DNA of 64,000 nt from Chitinophagales bacterium (GCA_025353485.1 JANXQO010000114.1:1-64000); one strand, 5' to 3'. Shown: positions 1 through 7,746, counted from the stretch's first letter. Program-made: numbers and translations. Notes: generated by a model from the letters alone, not told the origin.

Positions 1-846
1 CCCGATGATTATTTTTCACTTGTGTACTCATTAAATGTTCAGCAATACAAATTGAAAAATTATAATATTTTTCCCGGGCTTACAAATGGTAATTCAACCA
101 ATGTTAGTTTTAAAATAGCAATTGCCCGTAGTTCTGCCGGCCCTAATCCTATATTTCCAACCAGCGGTTCCAATTTTTCTTTAAGTGTACAATTAACGCC
201 TCCTTATTCATTGTTTAGAGATATTGCTTTATACAGCGATCCTACGCAAAAATATAAGTATGTCGAATTTCATAAAGAACGCTTTAATGCAGAGTGGTAT
301 GTGCCTATCGGCAAAGCCCGTGGAGAAGAAAAAAATAAACAGTTCATTTTAAAAGCTGCTGCTAAATTTGGTTTTGTTGGTCGCTACAATACTAAAATCG
401 AAACGTCTCCATTTGAGCGTTTCCAGTTAGGCGATGCAGGCCTTAGTAATAGCGTTGCTTTATTGGGCTATGATATTATTGCACACAGAGGATACCCTGT
501 GTATGATAATTCTGATCCGACAATTAATCCTGATAAAAGTACAGCCTCTCAATATTTCCCTATTTTTAATAAATACACACTCGAAATAAGATATCCGTTT
601 AGTACAAGCGCAAGCAGTACAATTTACGGTCTTGGATTTTTTGAAGCTGCAAATGGCTGGTATACATTCAAAGACTATAATCCATTCAAGCTTCGCCGTT
701 CAGTGGGTGTTGGTATGCGGTTCTTTTTACCAATGTTTGGTTTGTTAGGGTTTGATTATGGAATAGGATTGGATAGAATAAAAAATGGAGAGGCATTAAA
801 AAGCGCAGCAAAGTTCACGTTCATGCTTGGCCAGGAACCAGAGTAA
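1..846 (+). CDS. bamA: BamA/Omp85 outer membrane assembly factor, C-terminal part (5'-truncated by window edge)
   Basis: The frame is open from base 1, so this is the 3' end of a longer gene. The visible part is a 16-strand-type Omp85 barrel end: alternating aromatic strands, the SVGVGMRFFLPMFGLLGFDYG stretch typical of the last strands (here shown only in part of its length in the protein end), and a terminal strand ending FMLGQEPE, as in Bacteroidota BamA. BamA inserts beta-barrel proteins into the outer membrane. It is followed at 16 bases by two Skp-like periplasmic chaperones that carry its clients, the usual Bacteroidota order. The POTRA domains lie outside the window. Family call is secure; distinction from another Omp85 paralog rests on the neighbours. 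Confidence 0.88.
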   Translation, partial: PDDYFSLVYSLNVQQYKLKNYNIFPGLTNGNSTNVSFKIAIARSSAGPNPIFPTSGSNFSLSVQLTPPYSLFRDIALYSDPTQKYKYVEFHKERFNAEWYVPIGKARGEEKNKQFILKAAAKFGFVGRYNTKIETSPFERFQLGDAGLSNSVALLGYDIIAHRGYPVYDNSDPTINPDKSTASQYFPIFNKYTLEIRYPFSTSASSTIYGLGFFEAANGWYTFKDYNPFKLRRSVGVGMRFFLPMFGLLGFDYGIGLDRIKNGEALKSAAKFTFMLGQEPE

Positions 847-862
847 ATTATAAAACTGTATC

Positions 863-1375
863 ATGATAAAGAAATTTATTTTATCCGCTTTATTGGTAGC
901 AGCAATTTTTAACTGCAACGCTCAGCGATATGCTGTTATTGATTCAAAATACATTTTACAAAAATTGCCGGAATACAGATCGGCACAACAAAAGCTGGAT
1001 CAGTTCAGCGAACAATGGCAACAGGAAATTGATAAAAAATCTGCGGATCTTGATAAGATGTACAAAGATTTTGATGCCGAGCAGGTAATGCTTGGCGATG
1101 AATTAAAGAAAAAAAGAGAAGATGAATTATTTAATAAGGAAAAGGAATTAAAAGATCTTCAAAAAAAAAGATACGGGTATGAAGGTGATATTTTTAAAAA
1201 AAGACAGGAACTTATTAAACCAATTCAGGATAAGGTTTATAATGCTGTACAAAGATTAGCTGTTGCAAAATCTTATGATTTTATTCTTGATAAAAGTGAA
1301 GGGATTACCGTTATCTTTGCCGACCCAAAACTGGATAAGAGCGATGATGTGCTTAGAGAATTGGGTGTTAAATAA
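863..1375 (+). CDS. OmpH/Skp-family periplasmic chaperone (first copy)
   Basis: 170 residues with a signal peptide (hydrophobic residues 5-18, cleavage near NCNAQ) and then a long charged helical hairpin (about residues 45-125, rich in K, E, D and Q), the Skp 'tentacle' pattern. The C-terminal part SYDFILDKSEGITVIFADP is the conserved OmpH family core. Skp trimers hold unfolded outer membrane proteins in the periplasm for delivery to BamA, the gene directly upstream. The start ATG at 863 is the only one that gives the signal peptide. A second, diverged copy follows 71 bases downstream. Confidence 0.9.
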   Translation: MIKKFILSALLVAAIFNCNAQRYAVIDSKYILQKLPEYRSAQQKLDQFSEQWQQEIDKKSADLDKMYKDFDAEQVMLGDELKKKREDELFNKEKELKDLQKKRYGYEGDIFKKRQELIKPIQDKVYNAVQRLAVAKSYDFILDKSEGITVIFADPKLDKSDDVLRELGVK

Positions 1376-1446
1376 TTGCCAAACGGCATTCTTAATGCAG
1401 CTTAAACAAACATTTTAAACACTATAAATAAATAATAAAACTAAAA

Positions 1447-2004
1447 ATGAAAAAGTTTATTACACTTGGATTGATATCACTGGGAATCTTTGGAGTATCA
1501 AATACTTCCACAGCTCAGATTAAGATTGGATACATAAGCGCAGATGAAATTATTGTTTTAATGCCCGAAGCTGCAAAAGTAGATACTGCTTTAAATCAAT
1601 TCCAGCAATCTTTGTATCAAAATGCACAGGATAAGCAAAATACGTTTAATGAAGCAGTAGCAAAATTCTATAAAGATTCTGCCACTATGAATCCAAGTTT
1701 AAAAGAAGTAAAAAGAACTGAACTTCAAAAAACAGTACAGGAACTTAGTGGTGCTGAACAGGCCATTCAACAACAGTTTGAGCAGAAAAGACAGGAATTA
1801 TCTTTACCAATACAAAAGAAATTACAGGCCGCCATTCAGGAAGTTGCAAAAGAAAATGGTTATACCTATGTATTTCCTAAAGAAGCATTATTAGTTGCTC
1901 CACCCGGCGATGACCTTGCCCCTTTGGTTAAAAAGAAATTGGGCATAAAATCAAATGTAGTCCCAAAATCAAATACAGTCCCAAAACAAAATCCAACCAA
2001 ATAA
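1447..2004 (+). CDS. OmpH/Skp-family periplasmic chaperone (second copy)
   Basis: 185 residues: signal peptide (residues 1-23, ending NTSTAQ), then the OmpH pattern: KIGYISADEIIVLMPE near the N terminus, a Q/E/K-rich coiled-coil arm (about 50-125) and the closing core NGYTYVFPKEALLVAPPGDD. It is clearly a tandem paralog of the preceding gene. The tail has a short repeat NVVPKSNTVPKQN, probably disordered. Transcription of the bamA-skp-skp unit probably stops at the hairpin just downstream (2029-2057). Confidence 0.88.
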   Translation: MKKFITLGLISLGIFGVSNTSTAQIKIGYISADEIIVLMPEAAKVDTALNQFQQSLYQNAQDKQNTFNEAVAKFYKDSATMNPSLKEVKRTELQKTVQELSGAEQAIQQQFEQKRQELSLPIQKKLQAAIQEVAKENGYTYVFPKEALLVAPPGDDLAPLVKKKLGIKSNVVPKSNTVPKQNPTK

Positions 2005-2028
2005 AAAAATTACAATAAAAATAATAAG

Positions 2029-2057
2029 AGCTGTCCCTTTAATGGGATGGCTTTTTT
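2029..2057 (+). terminator. Rho-independent terminator after the second skp gene
   Basis: A 9-bp stem (2029-2037 paired with 2044-2052, two G-U wobbles) closes a 6-base loop and runs into six Ts (2052-2057). It lies 25 bases after the skp stop and covers the first in-frame ATG of the murI frame (2042), which argues that murI really starts at 2069. Confidence 0.8.
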
Positions 2058-2068
2058 ACTTTTGGAGT

Positions 2069-2893
2069 ATGACAGGTAAACCAATCGGTGTTTTTGATTC
2101 AGGCTATGGCGGCTTAACAATATTAAAAGAACTCGTAAGCAAATTACCACAATATGATTATTTGTATTTAGGTGATAATGCCCGTGCACCCTACGGAACC
2201 AGGAGTTTTTATGCAGTTTATCACTATACCCTGCAATGTGTAAAATGGTTTTTTAAACAGGGATGCCCATTGGTAATCCTCGCCTGCAATACAGCATCAG
2301 CAAAGGCTTTACGAACCATACAGCAAAATGATCTTCCTGCAATAGATCCGGAGAAAAGGGTGTTAGGCGTTATACGGCCAACAGCAGAAATTATCGGCAA
2401 CTATACCAAAACAAATATCATTGGCATACTGGGAACAAATGGAACTGTACAATCAGATTCTTATCCAATAGAAATTAAAAAATTTTTCCCCGGAGTAAAA
2501 GTTTTTCAACAGGCCTGCCCTCTATGGGTTCCTTTGGTGGAAAGTAATGAATATGATACTGAAGGTGCAGATTATTTTATAAAAAAAGATATTGATAATT
2601 TGATCAGCCAATCTAAAGATATTGATACTGTTTTGCTGGCATGTACTCATTATCCTCTCTTACTTAAAAAGATCCGGCACTTTGCTCCTGAAAGGATAAA
2701 TATCATTGCACAAGGAGAAATTATAGCTGAAAGTTTAAAAGATTACCTGATTCGCCATCCTGAAATAGAACAAAATTGTAGTAAAGGGGGAATGGTTGAT
2801 TTGTATACAACAGATTCAACAGAAGATTTTGACAGGCATAGTAGCGTGTTTTTTGGAAAAGGATTAAAATCTAAACATATAAACGTAGAATAG
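2069..2893 (+). CDS. murI: Glutamate racemase
   Basis: Converts L- to D-glutamate for peptidoglycan. From the ATG at 2069 the protein has 274 residues. It shows the family signatures: GVFDSGYGGL at 7-16 (catalytic-site Asp10/Ser11), LACNTASA with the first catalytic Cys73, and LLACTHYPLL with the second Cys192 and His194. The longer frame from 2042 would begin inside a terminator stem and add nine residues with no family match, so 2069 is chosen. It is the last gene in the conserved bamA-skp-skp-murI order but may be separately transcribed. Confidence 0.95.
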   Translation: MTGKPIGVFDSGYGGLTILKELVSKLPQYDYLYLGDNARAPYGTRSFYAVYHYTLQCVKWFFKQGCPLVILACNTASAKALRTIQQNDLPAIDPEKRVLGVIRPTAEIIGNYTKTNIIGILGTNGTVQSDSYPIEIKKFFPGVKVFQQACPLWVPLVESNEYDTEGADYFIKKDIDNLISQSKDIDTVLLACTHYPLLLKKIRHFAPERINIIAQGEIIAESLKDYLIRHPEIEQNCSKGGMVDLYTTDSTEDFDRHSSVFFGKGLKSKHINVE

Positions 2894-2939
2894 CAGTAAA
2901 TTTCTTCCATTTGCCTTCTCAAAATTTAAAATATATCCA

Positions 2940-2947
2940 TACCTTTG
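2940..2947 (+). promoter_or_regulatory. Candidate -7 box upstream of rpmH
   Basis: TACCTTTG matches the Bacteroidota -7 consensus TAnnTTTG, followed by C as in other promoters of this window. No TTTG lies at the expected 19-base distance upstream, so only the -7 half is supported. It would give an rpmH leader of about 75 bases, which contains a small hairpin (CAGGA/TCCTG near 2968-2983). Confidence 0.5.
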
Positions 2948-3027
2948 CCCCCCTTTCACAAACATCAGGAATGGTGTCCTGTTGCTGAAACAATAATTAT
3001 TAATTTGTAAAGGAAAAATTTAATACA

Positions 3028-3195
3028 ATGCCCGGAAAAAAAAGAACATACCAGCCACATAAGCGTCGTCGCAAAAGCGTGCATGGTTTTCGTAAACGCA
3101 TGGAAACTGCCAACGGACGTAAGGTTTTAGCAAGCAGAAGAAAGAAAGGAAGGCATAAGCTTTCTGTTTCTGACGAACATGTAGATAAAAAATAA
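3028..3195 (+). CDS. rpmH: Large ribosomal subunit protein bL34
   Basis: A 55-residue very basic protein: it begins [20 protein letters not shown], followed by [19 protein letters not shown] and a [10 protein letters not shown] tail, an essentially complete bL34 match. bL34 is a component of the 50S subunit. The usual neighbours rnpA and yidD follow. A strong terminator sits 30 bases after the stop codon, so most transcripts may end before rnpA. bL34 is usually shorter (about 44-52 residues); the extra residues are at the C terminus ([10 protein letters not shown]), common in Bacteroidota. Confidence 0.95.
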   Translation: MPGKKRTYQPHKRRRKSVHGFRKRMETANGRKVLASRRKKGRHKLSVSDEHVDKK

Positions 3196-3224
3196 TTATT
3201 CTTAAAAAGAACTTATACATTTTT

Positions 3225-3253
3225 AGTCCTGCTTTTTTTGCAGGACTTTTTTT
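3225..3253 (+). terminator. Rho-independent terminator after rpmH
   Basis: Perfect 8-bp stem AGTCCTGC/GCAGGACT (3225-3232 and 3240-3247) with a 7-T loop, followed by seven Ts. It separates rpmH from rnpA, whose start lies only about 25 bases further on. Confidence 0.85.
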
Positions 3254-3277
3254 ATTAATGACGTTGTTTAAAATGGT

Positions 3278-3721
3278 TTGGCAGAATTAAAAGATATTTG
3301 TTTAAAAGAAATTATCATACAACAGCGGGCAACATTTAAAAAAGAAGAAAAGCTTAAAAGCCGTAAGCTTATTGAAGTATTATTTAAACAGGGAAGTTCA
3401 TTTTCAAATTTTCCATTAAGAGTATTATATTTTTTTTCAGAAGAAAATATTTCCTCTTTGCAAGCCGGTTTTGCTGTAAGCGGAAAGCATTTTAAAAAAG
3501 CAGTTGACAGAAACAGGATAAAAAGATTAATGAGAGAGGCTTACCGTATGCAAAAAAATAGTTTGACGGATAACCTGGTGGGAAATAAAAAATTTATGGC
3601 AGTGTTTTTCATTTATACAGCCAAAGAAATTCTCCTGTATAAAGATGTGAGTGAAAAAATGAAGGCTTGCTTACAAAGATTAAATAAAATTGTTGATGAA
3701 GCAATTGTTGCAAATACTTAG
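3278..3721 (+). CDS. rnpA: Ribonuclease P protein component
   Basis: Protein subunit of RNase P, which matures tRNA 5' ends. The conserved parts are present: [19 protein letters not shown], the substrate-strand segment [21 protein letters not shown] (motif [12 protein letters not shown]) and a C-terminal helix. The frame has no ATG before the conserved core and a stop at 3269, so the start must be a non-ATG codon; TTG at 3278 is the only standard alternative (ATT/ATC codons further in are possible). It overlaps yidD by 26 bases, the common rnpA-yidD coupling. Confidence 0.9.
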   Translation: MAELKDICLKEIIIQQRATFKKEEKLKSRKLIEVLFKQGSSFSNFPLRVLYFFSEENISSLQAGFAVSGKHFKKAVDRNRIKRLMREAYRMQKNSLTDNLVGNKKFMAVFFIYTAKEILLYKDVSEKMKACLQRLNKIVDEAIVANT

Positions 3722-3926
3722 TTACCCATTTATTCTTTTAATAAAACTATACCAGTGGATAATTTCGCCCTGGCTTGGCCCTCAATGCAGGTTTACGCCT
3801 ACCTGCTCACACTACGGTATTGAAGCTTTTAAAAAATATGGTCCAATAAAAGGATTGTGGCTTACAGTAAAAAGAATTGCAAGATGCAATCCCTGGGGCG
3901 GACATGGACACGATCCTGTACCATAA
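3696..3926 (+). CDS. yidD: Membrane protein insertion efficiency factor YidD
   Basis: 76 residues from the ATG at 3696 (two in-frame TTGs just upstream are less likely). It has an amphipathic N-terminal helix, the family core [20 protein letters not shown] with conserved Pro/Cys residues, [11 protein letters not shown], and the end [14 protein letters not shown]. YidD assists YidC in inserting membrane proteins. It starts inside the 3' end of rnpA, so translation is probably coupled. Confidence 0.93.
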   Translation: MKQLLQILSYPFILLIKLYQWIISPWLGPQCRFTPTCSHYGIEAFKKYGPIKGLWLTVKRIARCNPWGGHGHDPVP

Positions 3927-3930
3927 ACTC

Positions 3931-3956
3931 ATGTCTTTTAGTTAGACATTTTCTTC
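3931..3956 (+). terminator. Probable terminator after yidD
   Basis: A 6-bp stem ATGTCT/AGACAT (3931-3936, 3944-3949) with a 7-base loop starts four bases after the yidD stop and is followed by a T-rich tract (TTTTCTTCTCTC). The stem is short, so confidence is moderate. Confidence 0.5.
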
Positions 3957-3960
3957 TCTC

Positions 3961-4020
3961 TTGAACATTGATTATTGAATGTTGCGTGTTGAATATTTGT
4001 ACTTCAAAAAACACTCAATA
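3961..4020. repeat. Short-word degenerate repeat spacer (TTGAATGT-type)
   Basis: The spacer between yidD and the convergent hypothetical gene is made of variants of the word TTGAATGTT/TTGAATATT (for example TTATTGAATGTTGCGTGTTG at 3972-3991) with a partly complementary end (ACACTCAATAATAA). It resembles the ATATTCA array inside gldD (48819-48853) read on the other strand. No function is evident. Confidence 0.45.
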
Positions 4021-4022
4021 AT

Positions 4023-4045
4023 AAGTCCCTTTTAGGGATTTAGGG
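4023..4045. repeat. Palindromic element of the CCCTAAATCCC...GGGACTT family, overlapping a gene end
   Basis: On the minus strand the 23 bases read CCCTAAATCC followed by CTAAAAGGGACTT, the same pattern as the element between atpE and atpF (35932-35983) and related to that in nadB. The stem is TCCCT/AGGGA. It covers the stop codon (4032-4034) and last codons of the hypothetical gene on the minus strand, so the element supplies that protein's C terminus. Confidence 0.6.
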
Positions 4046-4550
4046 TTTTATTTTTTCTCCTGATAAAATACCATACCAATAAGATCAACGCAATTAAAGA
4101 TATCGCAGAGAACAGGATAACTTTATTAGAACGTCTTGGTGCATCATTTGTATTATCACCAAAAGAAGCTTTGCTATTACTGTTTGAAATTTCATGTTTT
4201 GTATAGAGAATCTTATTAGCTGCTGTGATGGTATCAACCGTTATTACATAATCAGGAGAATAATAATTACTGAAAGAAAGTGTGTCAGTAGAAATAGTTG
4301 ATTTTTTATTTACGCCCCAAAATATTGCATTTCTTGGCGCACCCCGGCCGCCGGGAATAATAAAGATACTGTCCCGGTTAAATACCGCTGCAGAATCTTC
4401 TTGTAATCTCCAGTAAAAAGTATAGTCACTTAATCTGGAAATATTTGTAAAGCTCACTTTATTTTGATCCATTGGACTATTACCCGGCGAATCTGCATTA
4501 GTTTTAAATAAATTTAAACATACGATAAGCAATAAAATTTTCTTTATCAT
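4032..4550 (-). CDS. Hypothetical protein with signal peptide and C-terminal membrane anchor
   Basis: Not recognised. From the ATG at 4550 (172 residues; seven extra N-terminal residues are possible) it has a signal peptide (MIKKILLLIVCLNLF), a beta-rich middle, and one C-terminal transmembrane segment (VILFSAISLIALILLVWYFI) followed by a basic tail RRKNKTLNP. This topology suggests an extracytoplasmic domain anchored in the inner membrane. The final codons lie in a repeat element, so the tail may have been remodelled. It stands alone between the yidD unit and the sod gene. Confidence 0.6.
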   Translation of the reverse strand: MIKKILLLIVCLNLFKTNADSPGNSPMDQNKVSFTNISRLSDYTFYWRLQEDSAAVFNRDSIFIIPGGRGAPRNAIFWGVNKKSTISTDTLSFSNYYSPDYVITVDTITAANKILYTKHEISNSNSKASFGDNTNDAPRRSNKVILFSAISLIALILLVWYFIRRKNKTLNP

Positions 4551-4591
4551 TTTGTAAAATTGTAAAATCAATTTATGTAAATCTTCTGTAA

Positions 4592-4626
4592 TAAAAAAAT
4601 CCGCAACAGTGTAATCTGTTGCGGAT
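4592..4626 (-). terminator. Rho-independent terminator of the superoxide dismutase gene
   Basis: Perfect 10-bp stem (4599-4608 with 4617-4626; ATCCGCAACA/TGTTGCGGAT) and an 8-base loop. Read on the minus strand it is followed by seven Ts. It lies 30 bases past the sod stop. Confidence 0.85.
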
Positions 4627-4655
4627 GAAGAATATTCGTAAGTTACTTTAGTGAT

Positions 4656-5255
4656 TTAGGATTTAAATCTCTCTGCCACTTTTTTCCAGTTAACCACGTT
4701 CCAAAAAGCTTTTAAATATTCAGGGCGGCGGTTTTGATACTTTAAATAATAAGCATGTTCCCAAACATCGCAACCTAATAATGGTGTGCATTTACATTCT
4801 GCAACATCCATTAATGGGTTATCCTGGTTTGGTGTAGAACATATTACCAGTTTACCATCCTGTGCGCCAAGCCAGGCCCATCCGCTACCGAAACGTGTAA
4901 TTCCGGCTGCATTAAATTTTTCTTTAAACTCATCAAATGATCCAAATGCTGCATTTATTGCATCAGCTAATTTACCTTCAGGATTGCCGCCTGCATTGGG
5001 TGCCATGCTCTCCCAAAAAAAACTATGATTCCAATGTCCGCCACCGTTATTTCTTACCGCGGGGCTTATGCTTCCTGCATGTTTAACTAATTCCTCAATG
5101 CTTTTATTTTCATTGTCAGTGCCGGAAATTGCTTTATTTAAATTATCAACATAAGCCTGGTGGTGCTTATCGTGATGGATAGTCATTGTTTCTTTATCAA
5201 TGTGTGGCTCTAATGCTTCGTAAGCATAGGGAAGAGCCGGTACTGTGAATGCCAT
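4656..5255 (-). CDS. Superoxide dismutase, Fe/Mn family
   Basis: 199 residues, the standard length for the family, with all four metal ligands: His27 (in [11 protein letters not shown]), His77 (in HWNHSFFW), Asp163 and His167 (in [19 protein letters not shown]). It dismutates superoxide to hydrogen peroxide and oxygen in the cytosol (no signal peptide). The metal cannot be assigned with certainty by eye; the GGGHWNHS context is seen in Mn- and cambialistic types. Monocistronic, with its own terminator and a -7 box upstream. Confidence 0.95.
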   Translation of the reverse strand: MAFTVPALPYAYEALEPHIDKETMTIHHDKHHQAYVDNLNKAISGTDNENKSIEELVKHAGSISPAVRNNGGGHWNHSFFWESMAPNAGGNPEGKLADAINAAFGSFDEFKEKFNAAGITRFGSGWAWLGAQDGKLVICSTPNQDNPLMDVAECKCTPLLGCDVWEHAYYLKYQNRRPEYLKAFWNVVNWKKVAERFKS

Positions 5256-5292
5256 GATATTTATTTTTAAGTGTTATAAAAATGATTGACTA

Positions 5293-5300
5293 CAAATTTA
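5293..5300 (-). promoter_or_regulatory. Candidate -7 box of the sod gene
   Basis: On the minus strand this reads TAAATTTG (consensus TAnnTTTG), about 38 bases before the sod ATG. A TTTG lies upstream but only 14 bases away rather than 19, so the -33 part is uncertain. Confidence 0.45.
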
Positions 5301-5345
5301 CCTGTATAATATTACAAAAATCGTACAGCAAATAATATTTCCTTA

Positions 5346-5834
5346 TCACGAAAACTTTCTTCTTGCTTTAAAAAAACTTTGTATCAGCGCTGCGCAATCC
5401 TCTTTACAAATACCACTAATAATTTCTGTTTTGGGATGAAAAGGATTTCCCCCCTCTCCCAATGTAGAGTCCTGATAGCTATCGGGAGGGGTGAGGTATT
5501 TGCTGTAACCATTTTTTTCATCTGCTGCACCATAAACAATTTTGCTGATCTTACTCCAATACAAAGCACCTGCACACATAAGGCATGGCTCAATTGTAAC
5601 GTACAAAGTTGCGCCGGGTAAATATTTTGATCCTAAAAAATTATAGGCAGAAGTAAGTGCAATAATTTCTGCATGAGCAGTAGAGTCATTCAATCTTTCT
5701 ACCTGGTTATAAGCACGTGCAATAATTTTATCCTGCATAACAATAACAGCGCCTACAGGAACCTCGCCATCATCATAAGCTTTTTGAGCTTCTTTTAAAG
5801 CGTGTTGCATATAATATTCATCCGTTTGCGGCAT
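5346..5834 (-). CDS. tadA: tRNA-adenosine/nucleoside deaminase family protein (TadA-like) with an in-frame repeat insertion
   Basis: Cytidine-deaminase fold enzyme, probably making inosine-34 in tRNA; a guanine deaminase role cannot be excluded. From the ATG at 5834 (162 residues) it shows zinc ligand His54 with catalytic Glu56 (TAHAEIIAL) and Cys84/Cys87 (PCLMCAGAL), then GAADEKNGY. Residues about 115-129 (TPPDSYQDSTLGEGG) have no counterpart in the family and are encoded by a palindromic element; the family pattern resumes at PFHPKTEI. A longer frame to 5945 would overlap the divergent dehydrogenase gene and is rejected. Confidence 0.87.
   Translation of the reverse strand: MPQTDEYYMQHALKEAQKAYDDGEVPVGAVIVMQDKIIARAYNQVERLNDSTAHAEIIALTSAYNFLGSKYLPGATLYVTIEPCLMCAGALYWSKISKIVYGAADEKNGYSKYLTPPDSYQDSTLGEGGNPFHPKTEIISGICKEDCAALIQSFFKARRKFS
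5449..5497. repeat. Nested palindromic element inside tadA
   Basis: The outer part is CCCCCTCTCCC ... GGGAGGGGTGAGG, a pattern I know as a common Bacteroidota repeat. Its loop holds a second, 18-base near-perfect palindrome (5470-5487, TCCTGAT AGCT ATCGGGA). The reading frame is kept and adds about 15 residues to TadA. Confidence 0.7.
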
Positions 5835-5872
5835 TGTAGTTTTTATTACCTTGAGTAACAAATTTAACTGTA

Positions 5873-7249
5873 ATGAATGATTTAAATTCTTCTCTTGCAG
5901 CCCTAAAATTTTTTTATAACACTCATGCCACAAAGCCTTTTGCATTTCGCAAAAATCAATTGCAATTGCTAAAACAAACGCTGCTGAAATATGACAGCGA
6001 AATTGAGCAGGCTTTATTTTCTGATCTCAAAAAAAGCCGTGAGGAAACATATGCAACAGAAACGGGATTGGTATTGGCAGAGATTAATGTTACTTTAAAA
6101 AACTTACGGCAATGGATGGAGCCAAAATCCACAGGTACAAATCTTGTTAATCTTCCATCCACCAGTAAAATTTATCGTGATCCTTTGGGCATTGTACTTA
6201 TCATAGCTCCCTGGAATTATCCTGTACAGTTGTTATTGATCCCATTAGTTGGCGCCATTGCAGGAGGCAATTGTGTAGTGTTGAAACCTTCTGAATTTGC
6301 ACCGGCAACAGATAGAGTACTTCAGAAAATTATTACTGAAATATTTCCGCCTGAATTTGTTTTATATGTTCAGGGTGATGGCGCAGAAGTTGTTCCTGCT
6401 ATGATGAAAAATTTTAGGTTCGATCATGTGTTTTATACGGGTAGCATAGCGGTAGGAAAAATAATTTATCAAATGGCCGCAGAAAAATTAGTGCCGGTTA
6501 CGTTAGAACTTGGTGGTAAAAGCCCGGCGATTGTTCATGCTGATGCAGATATTACTGTTGCCGTAAAGCGAATTGCATTTGGTAAATTTCTTAACACAGG
6601 GCAAACATGTATAGCTCCTGACTATGTGCTGGTGCATATTGATGTGAAAGAAAAATTTATTGAGAAGCTGAAAGAAACCATCACAAAATTTTACAGCACA
6701 GATGCCTCATCAAATTATAATTACGGAAAGATCATAAATGAAAAAAGATTTGATGTACTGGTTCGATATCTTGATACTGCAAAGATTGTCACGGGAGGAG
6801 ATCATGACAAAGAAAAATTATTTATTTCGCCAACAGTGCTTGAAAATGTTTCTCTCGATTCACCATTAATGACGGAAGAAATTTTTGGCCCGCTGTTGCC
6901 GGTAATTAGTTTTAATACAATTGAAGAGGCAATGAACATTGTTCAGCGGAATGCGGGGCCATTGGCGTTTTACTTATTTACTACCAGCAAAAAAACAGAA
7001 GAAGAATGGATAGAAAAAATCCCGTTTGGAGGAGGATGTGTAAACAATGCTGACTGGCATTTCACCAACCATTACTTACCTTTTGGCGGTGTGGGTAATA
7101 GTGGTATGGGATCGTACCACGGCAAATATTCTTTCGACACTTTCACACGGCTAAAGCCTGTAATGAAAACTCCCAACTGGTTCGACCCTTCTATAAAGTA
7201 TCCGCCACTAAAAGGAAAGTTGAAATTATTTAAATGGATTATTAAATAA
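5873..7249 (+). CDS. Aldehyde dehydrogenase (class 3-like NAD(P)-dependent)
   Basis: Oxidises aldehydes to carboxylic acids. 458 residues, the length of the class 3/fatty aldehyde type, shorter than the 480-500 residue class 1/2 enzymes. Active-site features are in place: Asn115 (APWNYP), Glu212 in TLELGGKSPAIV, Cys246 in NTGQTCIAPDYVLV, and the late motif TEEIFGPLLPV. No signal peptide. The C-terminal end GKLKLFKWIIK is hydrophobic/basic and may touch the membrane, as in fatty aldehyde dehydrogenases. Divergent from tadA with a 38-base gap, so their promoters overlap. Confidence 0.92.
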   Translation: MNDLNSSLAALKFFYNTHATKPFAFRKNQLQLLKQTLLKYDSEIEQALFSDLKKSREETYATETGLVLAEINVTLKNLRQWMEPKSTGTNLVNLPSTSKIYRDPLGIVLIIAPWNYPVQLLLIPLVGAIAGGNCVVLKPSEFAPATDRVLQKIITEIFPPEFVLYVQGDGAEVVPAMMKNFRFDHVFYTGSIAVGKIIYQMAAEKLVPVTLELGGKSPAIVHADADITVAVKRIAFGKFLNTGQTCIAPDYVLVHIDVKEKFIEKLKETITKFYSTDASSNYNYGKIINEKRFDVLVRYLDTAKIVTGGDHDKEKLFISPTVLENVSLDSPLMTEEIFGPLLPVISFNTIEEAMNIVQRNAGPLAFYLFTTSKKTEEEWIEKIPFGGGCVNNADWHFTNHYLPFGGVGNSGMGSYHGKYSFDTFTRLKPVMKTPNWFDPSIKYPPLKGKLKLFKWIIK

Positions 7250-7372
7250 CTCCATGCTAGCATGGAGAAAATAATAATTAAAAATGGCTTCAGCCATGAT
7301 TAGCCTTGGCAGTAATGTTTAGGGCTAAAGCCCGTGAATAATTTTGAACTTTCCCTACGATAAATCGTAAGG
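7250..7372. repeat. Cluster of four short palindromes after the aldehyde dehydrogenase gene
   Basis: Directly after the stop codon come: an 18-base perfect palindrome CTCCATGCTAGCATGGAG (7250-7267), ATGGCTTCAGCCAT (7284-7297), GGGCTAAAGCCC (7322-7333) and CCTACGATAAATCGTAAGG (7354-7372). The first could act in termination but has no T-tract. Words such as GGGCTAAAGCCC are repeat sequences I recall from other Bacteroidota genomes. Confidence 0.7.
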
Positions 7373-7420
7373 TTAAAAAAATACGAGTGGTAACTTGAGT
7401 TTAGTAGATTTTTCATGTAT

Positions 7421-7735
7421 TTATTTCTTCAAACTCTTTACATAATCCATAGATTTTTTTGAAAGCTCCTTCCATTTTTTTGAATGATCATATGAAAGCT
7501 GCACCCAGCCTCCCATAGGCCTGTTGCCCATGGGGTCAAACAATTTTGCTCCTTTTAAACTCAGTGCATTTTTTAGTTCATCACCTTCCAGTTTAAAAAT
7601 TATATCATCTTTCCAAAACATTACACCTGCCTTTCCATTAGGCGCTTTGATGCAAAGAGCGCCAAACATTTTTCCTTCTTTTACATCATCAAGCTCACCT
7701 GCAATTTTATGAAATAAATCTTCTGATTTTGTCAT
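7421..7735 (-). CDS. TfoX N-terminal domain-like protein
   Basis: 104 residues matching the single-domain TfoX-N/COG3070 type: start EDLFHKIAGELDDVKEGKMFGALCI, then MFWKDDIIFKLEGDE and a C-terminal GWVQLSYDHSKKWKELSKKS. These short proteins lack the C-terminal half of the competence regulator TfoX and have no settled function. It is the last gene of the minus-strand run from 11660 and lies 11 bases after the sigma factor gene. Confidence 0.75.
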   Translation of the reverse strand: MTKSEDLFHKIAGELDDVKEGKMFGALCIKAPNGKAGVMFWKDDIIFKLEGDELKNALSLKGAKLFDPMGNRPMGGWVQLSYDHSKKWKELSKKSMDYVKSLKK

Positions 7736-7746
7736 GAGTTTTTACT

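Noticed and set aside
5835-5945. Longer TadA start at 5945
   Set aside because: It would run through the start of the divergent aldehyde dehydrogenase gene, and the added residues do not fit the family, which begins near MPQTDEYY.
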